This document shows positions 50,371 through 58,442 of a DNA stretch of 64,000 bases, one piece after another. The position numbers were made by a program, and so were the translations under genes. Source of the DNA: Azospirillum sp. RU38E (lineage in GTDB: Bacteria > Pseudomonadota > Alphaproteobacteria > Azospirillales > Azospirillaceae); assembly GCF_900188385.1 (NCBI RefSeq), contig NZ_FZOI01000004.1, positions 310,001 through 374,000 on the forward strand. The letters are read 5' to 3'. Each line of letters begins with the position of its first letter. Within the stretch, counting starts at the first letter, position 1. The notes under the pieces are model-generated. The model made no database searches and was not told the DNA's origin. It saw nothing but the letters and a program-made list of their open reading frames with translations.

Positions 50371-52137
50371 TCACACCAGTACCATCCCCTCCTCCGGCGT
50401 TGCCTCGCTCACACGGTCTTCCGGCCCCAGCAGCATTTCATTATGTGCCTTGCCACCGGGGATCATGGGGAAGCAGTTTTCCTTGGAATCGACGCACATA
50501 TCGACGATCACGGCGCGCGGCGTCTCAATCATCTCCCGGATGACGTCATCAACTTCCGACACCTTGGTGGCGCGCAGGCCCACACCGCCGAATGCATCGG
50601 CCAGCTTCACGAAATCGGGCAGAGCCTCGGAATAGCTTTCCGAATAGCGCGAACCGTGCAGCAGCTCCTGCCACTGGCGGACCATACCCATCCATTGATT
50701 GTTGAGGATGAACACCTTGACCGGCAGGCGATACTGCAGGGCGGTGGACATTTCCTGGATATTCATCTGGATGGAGGCTTCGCCGGCCACATCGATGCAG
50801 AGCGCACCGGGATTGGCGATCTGCGCCCCGATGGCAGCCGGCAGGCCGTAGCCCATGGTGCCCAGACCACCCGAGGTCAGCCAGCGGTTCGGCTTGTTAA
50901 ACGGCAGGAACTGCGCCGCCCACATCTGGTGCTGACCAACCTCGGTGGAGATGAACACGTCATCACGGCCAGCAATGGCGGCGCGCAGCCGTTCCAGCGC
51001 GAATTGCGGCTTGATGACCCGGTCGGTCTTCTCATACCGCAGGCATTCGCGGGCCCGCCAGAAATTGATCTGGTCCCACCAGACCTTCAAGGCCGCTTGA
51101 TCGGCGCGCTTGTTGCGCGCCTTCCAGATGCGGATCATATCTTCCAGCACATAGGCGGCATCGCCGACGATGGGCAGATCGACCCGGATATTCTTGTTGA
51201 TATTGGACGGATCGATATCGATGTGGATCTTCTTGGAATTGGGCGAGAACTCACTGACCTTGCCGGTGACGCGATCATCAAACCGGGCGCCGACGCAGAC
51301 CATCAGGTCGCAGCCATGCATGGCCAGATTGGCCTCGTAGGTGCCGTGCATCCCCAACATGCCCAGCCACTGCTGATCATGCGCCGGGAAGGCACCCAGG
51401 CCCATCAGGGTGGTGGTGCAGGGATAGCCGGTCATCCGCACCAGTTGGGTCAGCAACTGGCTGGCCACCGGGCCGGAATTGATGACGCCGCCGCCGACAT
51501 AGAAGATCGGCTTCTTGGCATTGGCCAGCAGTTCCACCGCCTCTTCCACCTTGTTCAGGTCGGGCTTGACCTGCGGGCGGTAGGATTTGGGCAGGCTTTC
51601 GCCCGGCGTGCGATAGACACCGTCGGCGAACTGCACATCCTTGGGAATGTCGATGACCACCGGGCCGGGCCGGCCCGACTTGGCGACGTAAAACGCCTCA
51701 TGCACCGTGCGGGCAAGGTTGTTGACGTCCTTGACCAGATAATTGTGCTTCGTGGCCGGGCGGGTGATGCCGGTCGTGTCGCATTCCTGGAAAGCGTCAT
51801 TGCCGATCAGATGCGTCGGCACCTGGCCGGTCAGGCAGACGATCGGAATGCTGTCCATCAGCGCATCAACCAGGCCGGTGACGGCGTTGGTGGCGCCAGG
51901 GCCGGAGGTGACGAGGACGACACCGACCTTACCCGACGAACGCGCATAGCCCTCAGCCGCGTGAACCGCCGCCTGTTCGTGGCGAACCAGGATATGCTTG
52001 ATCTGGTTCTGCTTAAACAGCGCATCATAGATGGGTAGTACCGCCCCGCCCGGATAGCCGAAAATGGTGTCAACACCCTGGTCCCGCAGGGCCTTGATGA
52101 TGATTTCAGCACCGGAGAGGATGGTTCCCGACGACAT
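50371..52137 (-). CDS. ilvB: Acetolactate synthase large (catalytic) subunit
   Basis: ThDP- and FAD-dependent enzyme joining two pyruvates, or pyruvate and 2-ketobutyrate. The 588-residue protein shows the catalytic-Glu region VRHEQAAVHAAEGYARSSGK, FAD-binding middle domain, and the ThDP motif starting DVAGEASIQMNIQEMSTALQ (GDG variant GEA) ending NNQWMGMVRQWQ. Note G-D-G-S is replaced by A-G-E-A, with the Asp one position earlier as CIDVAGEAS. First gene of ilvBNC. Confidence 0.95.
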   Translation of the reverse strand: MSSGTILSGAEIIIKALRDQGVDTIFGYPGGAVLPIYDALFKQNQIKHILVRHEQAAVHAAEGYARSSGKVGVVLVTSGPGATNAVTGLVDALMDSIPIVCLTGQVPTHLIGNDAFQECDTTGITRPATKHNYLVKDVNNLARTVHEAFYVAKSGRPGPVVIDIPKDVQFADGVYRTPGESLPKSYRPQVKPDLNKVEEAVELLANAKKPIFYVGGGVINSGPVASQLLTQLVRMTGYPCTTTLMGLGAFPAHDQQWLGMLGMHGTYEANLAMHGCDLMVCVGARFDDRVTGKVSEFSPNSKKIHIDIDPSNINKNIRVDLPIVGDAAYVLEDMIRIWKARNKRADQAALKVWWDQINFWRARECLRYEKTDRVIKPQFALERLRAAIAGRDDVFISTEVGQHQMWAAQFLPFNKPNRWLTSGGLGTMGYGLPAAIGAQIANPGALCIDVAGEASIQMNIQEMSTALQYRLPVKVFILNNQWMGMVRQWQELLHGSRYSESYSEALPDFVKLADAFGGVGLRATKVSEVDDVIREMIETPRAVIVDMCVDSKENCFPMIPGGKAHNEMLLGPEDRVSEATPEEGMVLV

Positions 52138-52261
52138 GGCTCAGAGCTTTCGGATCAGTTCCAGAAGGGTTGAAAAACGCCGCCTCTCGCAGGGGCGAAG
52201 GGCGACGATGGCGGCACCCTAGACGGAACCGAAAAGCCGGTCAACCCGTTTCGGAAATCTT

Positions 52262-53245
52262 CTAAGTCATACCTGTCATGAACCTATCATAAAATTTCTT
52301 AAAATCGGCCGCCTGAGAAATATTCAGAGGATCGACCCGCAGAACCGCCCCCATCTGGTTGCGGAACCAGGTCAATTGTCGCTTAGCATAGTTCCGGGTC
52401 ATTTGCTGCGCCCGCGCGGTGGCGGTGGGTAGGTCCATCTGACCGTGCAGCACCGCGCGCAGTTCCGGCACGCCCAGCGCCTTCATCGCCGGCAGGGCCG
52501 GGTCCAAGCCCAGCCGATCCAACGCTTCCGCCTCAGCCAGCGCGCCTTGTTGCAGCATCGTAATGAATCGGGCGTCGCACTGGGCGTATAGCCGGTCACG
52601 CGGCGGCTCCACCACCAGGGGGCGGAAATCCAGGTGACTGGGAGCGGCCTCCGGCGGGGTGGCCTGCCAATCGCTGATCGACCGGCCGGTGGCCTGCCAC
52701 ACTTCCCAGGCGCGGATCAGGCGCTGGCTGTCGGTGGGGTGCAGGCGGGCGGCGGTGACGGGATCAACCGCCGCCAGCCTTGCGTGAAGTGCAGGGCTGC
52801 CGATGTTGGCCTGCAACTCCATGGCGGCCGTCCGAATCTCCGGCGGCGTGTCCGGGATATCGGACAGGCCCTGCATCAAGGCCCGCAGGTAAAGCCCCGT
52901 GCCCCCCACCACGATGGGCAGGCGGCCATCGCCATGGGCCTGATCAATCTCCGCCAGGGCCAGTTCACGCCAGCGCGCCGCACTCATCCGTTCCGCAGCC
53001 GGAACAATCCCGTAAAGCCGATGCGGGGCCGCCGCTTCATCTGCCGCTGAGGGGCGAGCGGTGATGAGATGCAGTTCCCGATAGACCTGCATACTGTCGG
53101 CATTGATGACCACGCCATTGGCATGGCGGGCCAAGGCCAGCGCCAGACCGGATTTACCGGACGCGGTGGGCCCGCCAATCACCAGCACGGGCTTTGTATC
53201 GCCCTGGGGGAAAGAAGAATCAGCAACCGTCACAGCCGGAACCAC
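52262..53245 (-). CDS. miaA: tRNA dimethylallyltransferase
   Basis: Adds the isopentenyl group to A37 of tRNAs reading UNN codons. The 327-residue protein has the P-loop GGPTASGKS at 24-32, VINADSMQVYRELHLITARP with the D-S-x-Q motif, and VGGTGLYLRALMQG. The C-terminal RNYAKRQLTWFRNQ is a family hallmark. Upstream of ilvB on the same strand with a 124-nt gap. Confidence 0.96.
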   Translation of the reverse strand: MVPAVTVADSSFPQGDTKPVLVIGGPTASGKSGLALALARHANGVVINADSMQVYRELHLITARPSAADEAAAPHRLYGIVPAAERMSAARWRELALAEIDQAHGDGRLPIVVGGTGLYLRALMQGLSDIPDTPPEIRTAAMELQANIGSPALHARLAAVDPVTAARLHPTDSQRLIRAWEVWQATGRSISDWQATPPEAAPSHLDFRPLVVEPPRDRLYAQCDARFITMLQQGALAEAEALDRLGLDPALPAMKALGVPELRAVLHGQMDLPTATARAQQMTRNYAKRQLTWFRNQMGAVLRVDPLNISQAADFKKFYDRFMTGMT

Positions 53246-53434
53246 GCCCTTCGCGCGTCATCACCATATCGTACCTGTCCCTTGGGTAGCCGCCCGCCGC
53301 CCCCTTTGTCACCTTGATATCACGGCGGGGCCGGCAAATTTGCGCGCCTTTGCCATGATTCATGCGTTGCATCCGTTATCAGGCAGGACAGGCGGCCACG
53401 CCTGCCAAAGGCCATGGGATGGGAGTACCGCGCC

Positions 53435-54586
53435 ATGCGTGATCTGCGGATTGATTTCTTTCGGGGGTTGGCGCTCTGCGCCATTTTCCTGAACCATATC
53501 CCCGGCCCTGCAACCCTGTTGACCTGGCGGCATTACGGCTTTTCCGACGCGGCCGACACTTTTGTCTTTCTGGCCGGCTTCAGCGCCGCCCTTGCCTGGG
53601 GCGCCGGATTCCGGGGCGAGCACAACACGGCCAAAGCCAAGGAAAGTGCCGGCCGCCGCGCCCTGCATCTGTACCGCACCCATCTGGCCCTGGTGGGCGC
53701 CATGCTGATGCTGGTGACATTCAGCGCCTGGGCCTATGGCAATCCCGGCTTAAGGGAGATGATGGGGCTGGGTTATCTGGGCGCCAACCCGGCCGATGGC
53801 TGGCTGCGCGTCGCCCTGCTGGCCTATTTGCCCAATCTGGCCGATATCCTGCCCATTTATATTGTCTTCATCGGCGCGCTGGCCTTGTTGGGGCCAGTGA
53901 TGGCCCGCAACCCCATCGTCACTTTCAGCATTTCCGCCCTGGTCTGGCTGGCCGCCGGCATGGCGAAGATCGCCCCGCCGGCCCACCCGGATGGCGGGCA
54001 ATGGTTCTTCAACCCGCTCTGCTGGCAGTTCCTGTTTGTCATCGGCTTCCTGCTGGGCAATCGCGCCTCAATGGGCAAGGCGGTGCCCCGGCATCCGATG
54101 ATGATGGCGGCGGCGGTGGGCATGGTGCTCTATGGGCTGTTGGCGACGGCCCCTTGGCATATTTTCGGCATCGCGCCTGATTTCCGCATCTTTGATCCGG
54201 CGGCGCTGATCCCGCATGGGAAGGAAACGCTGGAGATCGGCCGCCTGCTGCATTTCCTGGCCCTGGCCTATGTCATTTCCGGCCTGATCGGCCCCAATGC
54301 CGGCTTCTTCCACGCGGCACCCGGCCGGCTGTTCGGCACCATGGGGCGTCACAGCCTGCCGGTATTCGTAGGCGGCGTGCTGCTGTCCACACTGTGGACC
54401 ATCCTGATCCAGCAGACCCCCACCACCAATGCCATGGAATGGGTGATGGGCCTGTCCGGCCTGCTGATCCTGCTGGCCATCGCCATGGTGTGGGAGCGCG
54501 ACCGGGTGGAAGAAGGCGGACGCCGGAAACTCCAGCCGGCACGGCAACCGGTGGCAGCCCCGTCACGCATCCGTACCGCGACCTGA
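53435..54586 (+). CDS. OpgC-like polytopic membrane protein
   Basis: A 383-residue protein with about ten helices and the OpgC-family start MRDLRIDFFRGLALCAIFLNHI, followed by DAADTFVFLAGFSAALAWG. OpgC members succinylate periplasmic glucans; related acyltransferase-3-like proteins modify other glycans, so substrate is uncertain. GGGAG 9 nt before the ATG at 53435 fixes the start. Divergent from miaA with a 189-bp gap. Confidence 0.82.
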   Translation: MRDLRIDFFRGLALCAIFLNHIPGPATLLTWRHYGFSDAADTFVFLAGFSAALAWGAGFRGEHNTAKAKESAGRRALHLYRTHLALVGAMLMLVTFSAWAYGNPGLREMMGLGYLGANPADGWLRVALLAYLPNLADILPIYIVFIGALALLGPVMARNPIVTFSISALVWLAAGMAKIAPPAHPDGGQWFFNPLCWQFLFVIGFLLGNRASMGKAVPRHPMMMAAAVGMVLYGLLATAPWHIFGIAPDFRIFDPAALIPHGKETLEIGRLLHFLALAYVISGLIGPNAGFFHAAPGRLFGTMGRHSLPVFVGGVLLSTLWTILIQQTPTTNAMEWVMGLSGLLILLAIAMVWERDRVEEGGRRKLQPARQPVAAPSRIRTAT

Positions 54587-54691
54587 TATTTCCGAAAGGC
54601 ATCCCCCCGCGTATGATTGATTGCCAGGGCGGGCGGGGGCGGCGATAAGGGCGGCAAGCCATCACCACCCCAACGCCTGACAGGTTCCCCC

Positions 54692-55591
54692 ATGCCCCAG
54701 ACGCTGACCCTGATCGCCAATCCCGCCAACCCGGTGCTGGATGAAGGGCTGGCCAAGGCCGCCCGCGCCGCCCTGGCCGATCTGGGGGCCTCCACCTCCC
54801 CTGCCGACTGGCTGGCCAAGGGCATTGCCTGCGATATCGGCTTTGACGGGCTGAATGATGATCAGGCCCAGGCCGCCGCCGCCAAGGCACTGGCCGGCCA
54901 GCCGGTGGATATCGTTGCCCAGGCCACCGAAGGCCGGCGCAAGTCGGTGCTGGTGGCCGATATGGAATCCACCATCATCCAGCAGGAAATGCTGGATGAG
55001 CTGGGGGAGTTGGTCGGTGCGCGCGACCGCATCGCCGCCATCACCGCCCGCGCGATGAATGGGGAGATTGATTTCAAGGGCGCCCTGCGGGAGCGGGTGG
55101 CCCTGCTGGCCGGGCTGCCGGCCCATGTGCTGACCGACATGATCGGCCGCATCACCTGGATGCCCGGCGCCCCCAGCCTGATCGCCACCTTGAAGAAGCA
55201 CGGGGTTTACTGCGCCCTGGTGTCGGGCGGTTTCAAGACCTTCACCGCCAATGTCGCCGGCCGGCTGGGTTTTGACGAGGATCAGGCCAATGATCTGGAA
55301 GTGGCCGATGGCAAGCTGACCGGCAAGCCGTTTGAGCCGATTCTGGACAAGGATGCCAAGCTGCAGGCGCTGATCCGCATCACCGGGGCGCGGCGCGTGC
55401 CGGTGGCGGCCAGCATCACCGTGGGTGATGGCGCCAACGACCTGCCGATGCTGCAGGCCGCCGGCATCGGCGTGGCCTTCCACGCCAAGCCCACCGTCGC
55501 CGCCCAGGCCCGCGCCCGCATCGACCATGGCGACCTGACGGCGCTGCTCTATCTTCAGGGTTATCGCGCGGATGAGATTGTCGTCGGCTGA
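54692..55591 (+). CDS. serB: Phosphoserine phosphatase
   Basis: Last step of serine synthesis. The 299-residue HAD-family protein has an N-terminal ACT-like region and the nucleophile motif D90-M-E92-S-T94, where the usual second Asp (D-x-D) is Glu. SGGFKTFTANVA and GDGANDLPMLQAAGIGVAFH give the remaining HAD motifs with the metal-binding Asp pair. ATG at 54692 is the first giving the family N-terminus. Confidence 0.92.
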   Translation: MPQTLTLIANPANPVLDEGLAKAARAALADLGASTSPADWLAKGIACDIGFDGLNDDQAQAAAAKALAGQPVDIVAQATEGRRKSVLVADMESTIIQQEMLDELGELVGARDRIAAITARAMNGEIDFKGALRERVALLAGLPAHVLTDMIGRITWMPGAPSLIATLKKHGVYCALVSGGFKTFTANVAGRLGFDEDQANDLEVADGKLTGKPFEPILDKDAKLQALIRITGARRVPVAASITVGDGANDLPMLQAAGIGVAFHAKPTVAAQARARIDHGDLTALLYLQGYRADEIVVG

Positions 55592-55597
55592 CCGGCG

Positions 55598-56356
55598 GTG
55601 ATCGATCTTTCCATCCTGCTGGACCTGTTGCCCACGCCCGCCCAGGCGGCGGGGCTGCTGGCCGTGGCCCTGGTGGCGGGTGTCATCCGGGGGCTGACCG
55701 GCTTCGGCGCCGCCCTGCTGATGGTGCCGGGCCTGTCGCTGTTCCTGCATCCGGCAGAGGCCGTGCCGACCAGCGTGCTGGCCATTGCCGCCACCAACCT
55801 GCCCTTGCTGCCGGGGGCCTGGCGGGAAAGCGACAAGCGCATGGTGGCCGTCTGTCTGGCCGGCTGCCTGATCACCATCCCCTGCGGCATCTGGCTGCTG
55901 GCCGTGCTGCCGGCGGAGATTCTGCGCCGGGCCATCGGGGCCAGTGTGGTGGTGGCAGGGCTGTTGCTGCTGTATCGCGGCTTCCGGGTGCGGAAGGCCG
56001 GCCATGGGCTGAAATTGCTGACAGGTGCGGTGTCGGGCCTGATGAACGGGTCCGTGGGGATGGGCGGGCCGCCGGTCATCCTGCTGATGCTGGCCATGCC
56101 GCTGGCCCCCGCCGTGGCGCGGGCCAGCCTGTTGCTCTATTTCACCGGGTTGAACGCCATCTCGGTCGTCGGCATGACCTGGGCCGGGCTGTTCACCCGC
56201 CATACGCTGGTCTGGTCCCTGCTGATCATTCCCCCACTGATCGGCGCGGCGCGGCTGGGCGAAATCTGGTTCCGGCGCGGCAGCGGCGCCCAGTTCCGCC
56301 CCATTGCCATCGCGGTGCTGATTGGCACCGGCGTGGTCGCCCTGGCCAAGGGCTGA
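55598..56356 (+). CDS. TauE/SafE family anion permease
   Basis: A 252-residue membrane protein with about eight helices and the two repeated motifs GVIRGLTGFGAALLMVPGL and SGLMNGSVGMGGPPVILLML that define TauE/SafE exporters of sulfite or organosulfonates. Starts with GTG, 6 nt past the serB stop, so probably co-transcribed. Substrate not evident. Confidence 0.88.
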   Translation: MIDLSILLDLLPTPAQAAGLLAVALVAGVIRGLTGFGAALLMVPGLSLFLHPAEAVPTSVLAIAATNLPLLPGAWRESDKRMVAVCLAGCLITIPCGIWLLAVLPAEILRRAIGASVVVAGLLLLYRGFRVRKAGHGLKLLTGAVSGLMNGSVGMGGPPVILLMLAMPLAPAVARASLLLYFTGLNAISVVGMTWAGLFTRHTLVWSLLIIPPLIGAARLGEIWFRRGSGAQFRPIAIAVLIGTGVVALAKG

Positions 56357-56944
56357 TTACATGTCCAATACGCCCGCCAAGCCGGCCCGCACCGCCGCCT
56401 GATCCTCTGCCGGACGGTTCTGGCTCAGTTTCGCCTTGCCCTCCACCCGTTCCACCAGCAATTCCAGCCCGACAATGGCCTTCAGCATGGTGGCGAGATA
56501 ATCCGCCGGTGCATCGCTGACGGCCCAGGGCATAGGCCGGTCTGCCTCGTGCCGGTCGGTCAGGCGGGTGACGATATCCAGCAGCGCCGCCGGCTCCTCC
56601 ACCAAACGCAGCGTGCCGTGAATATGCACGGCCTTATAGTTCCAGGTCGGCACCACCTTGCCCGTCTCCTGCTTGGCCGCGTACCAGGACGGGGTGACAT
56701 AGGCATCCCCGCCCTGGAACACCGCCAGCGACGGCACCGCCGGATCAAAATCGCGCCAATGCGGGTTGGCGCGGGCGATATGGCCGATCAGCCGCACCTG
56801 ATTCCCCTGCCGGTCCAGCAGCAGGGGCAAGGGCGTGGACAGCAACCCGCCGCTGCCCAGGCTGACCAGCGTGGCAAAGGGATGTGCCGCGACAAGGGCC
56901 AGGGCTGCATCGGTCTCCATCCGGAAGGCGGCGGGGATATACAT
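56357..56944 (-). CDS. FMN-binding PaiB-family protein
   Basis: A 195-residue protein of the PaiB family (FMN-binding split-barrel negative regulators). MYIPAAFRMETDAALALVAA and PSWYAAKQETGKVVPTWNYK are signatures. GGAG 7 nt before the ATG at 56944 fixes the start. It is convergent with the TauE gene, sharing no bases, and diverges from chrA by 145 bp. DNA-binding in this family is not well established. Confidence 0.88.
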   Translation of the reverse strand: MYIPAAFRMETDAALALVAAHPFATLVSLGSGGLLSTPLPLLLDRQGNQVRLIGHIARANPHWRDFDPAVPSLAVFQGGDAYVTPSWYAAKQETGKVVPTWNYKAVHIHGTLRLVEEPAALLDIVTRLTDRHEADRPMPWAVSDAPADYLATMLKAIVGLELLVERVEGKAKLSQNRPAEDQAAVRAGLAGVLDM

Positions 56945-57089
56945 GGAAGGGCTCCGATATCGGGGATGCTTCTTTTGTGCCGCAAGCGGGGCCGACCGTG
57001 CAGTCATAAGCTTGTCATCGAGACAAACTTGCCAAACCCGCCGCCCGCCCGCAGGTTGGCAGCCCCTCCCCCCATGACGGCCCAAACCC

Positions 57090-58352
57090 ATGCCCCGTCT
57101 GCGTGATGTGCTGCCCTTCTGGTTCTGGCTTGGCTGCGTCAGCTTTGGCGGCCCTGCCGGGCAGATCGCCCTGATGCAGCAGGAACTGGTGGATAAGCGC
57201 GGCTGGATCGATCAGCGGCGTTTTCTGCACGGGCTGAACTTCGCCATGCTGCTGCCAGGGCCGGAGGCGCAGCAACTGGCGACCTATGTCGGCTGGCGTC
57301 TGCATGGCTGGGCCGGCGGGCTGGTGGCGGGCGGGCTGTTCGTGCTGCCGGGGGCGGTGCTGATGCTGGCCCTGTCCTGGCTGGCGGCGGCGCATGGCGA
57401 TCTGGCCTGGGTGGGGGCGATGTTCGACGGGGTGAAGCCTGTCATCGTCGCTATCATCATCGGGGCCCTGTGGCGGCTGGGCCGCCGCACCCTGCAGGGC
57501 TGGGCCCCGCCGTTGCTGGCGGGTGCCGCCTTTCTGGGCCTGTTCCTGGGCCATCTACCCTTCCCCGCCATCGTCGCGGCAGCGGCATTGATCGGTTGGC
57601 TGACGGCCCGGCGCGGCCTGCACCTGTTCGCCGCACCCCATGGCGGGGCGGCGGATGATCCCCTGCCCGAACCGGCCCCCCCCTCCTACGGCGGAGCCGC
57701 GCGGCTGGCCCGGCTGGCGCTGCTGTTCGGACTGTTGCTGGTGGTACCGGTGGGGTTGCTGCTGTTCACCTTCGGACGCGACCCCTGGGCGGATATCGCC
57801 CGGCTGTTCACCCAGGCGGCGTTTGTCACCTTCGGCGGTGCCTATGCGGTGCTGCCCTATATTGGGCAGGCGGCGGTGGAGAAATATCAGTGGCTGACCG
57901 CCGCCGACATGCTGAACGGGCTAGCCCTGGCTGAAAGCACGCCGGGACCGCTGATCCTGGTGACGCAATATGTCGGCTTCTTCGCCGGTTGGAACCAGCC
58001 GGGCAGCCTGTCCCCGCTGGCGGCGGGGCTGCTGGGCGGGGTCTTGACCACCTATGTCACCTTCCTGCCCTGCTTTTTCTTCATCTTTGCCGGTGCCCCC
58101 TATGTGGAACGGCTGATCCATCACAAGGCAGCGGCTGGCGCGCTGGCCGCCGTCAGTGCCGCCATTGTCGGGGTGATCCTGAACCTTGCCGTCTGGCTGG
58201 GGGTTCAGGTGCTGTGGCCGGGCCAGCCGGACCTGTTCGCCTGGGCCCTGGCAGCCGGCGGTCTGCTGGCTTTGTTGCGCTGGCGCCTGCCGGTGCATTG
58301 GCTGGTGCTGGCTGGTGCCGCCGCCGGGCTGGTGCGGCTGATGCTGGGGTAA
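57090..58352 (+). CDS. chrA: Chromate ion transporter, long-chain
   Basis: A 420-residue CHR-family protein with two homologous halves of about six helices each: first half WFWLGCVSFGGPAGQIALMQ with GLNFAMLLPGPEAQQLATYV, second half FVTFGGAYAVLPYIGQAAVE with LNGLALAESTPGPLILVTQY. Two-domain CHR proteins export chromate in characterised examples; the native substrate may be another oxyanion. Preceded by a long leader shared with the divergent PaiB-like gene. Confidence 0.9.
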   Translation: MPRLRDVLPFWFWLGCVSFGGPAGQIALMQQELVDKRGWIDQRRFLHGLNFAMLLPGPEAQQLATYVGWRLHGWAGGLVAGGLFVLPGAVLMLALSWLAAAHGDLAWVGAMFDGVKPVIVAIIIGALWRLGRRTLQGWAPPLLAGAAFLGLFLGHLPFPAIVAAAALIGWLTARRGLHLFAAPHGGAADDPLPEPAPPSYGGAARLARLALLFGLLLVVPVGLLLFTFGRDPWADIARLFTQAAFVTFGGAYAVLPYIGQAAVEKYQWLTAADMLNGLALAESTPGPLILVTQYVGFFAGWNQPGSLSPLAAGLLGGVLTTYVTFLPCFFFIFAGAPYVERLIHHKAAAGALAAVSAAIVGVILNLAVWLGVQVLWPGQPDLFAWALAAGGLLALLRWRLPVHWLVLAGAAAGLVRLMLG

Positions 58353-58378
58353 AGCCCGAAGCCCCCCCGCCAGATCGC

Positions 58379-58409
58379 TTGACCTGCCCACACCCCCAAA
58401 GCGTATACT
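58379..58409 (+). promoter_or_regulatory. Candidate promoter of the beta-galactosidase gene
   Basis: TTGACC (58379-58384) and TATACT (58404-58409) are both one base from consensus, with a slightly long 19-bp spacer. The GGGGAGG ribosome site follows before the ATG at 58443. Confidence 0.45.
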
Positions 58410-58442
58410 TTATTCAGTTACGCAAACAGGGGAGGCGAACCG

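Noticed and set aside
50443-52038. 531-codon plus-strand frame
   Set aside because: Antisense to ilvB, which is a full-length and well-matched acetolactate synthase.
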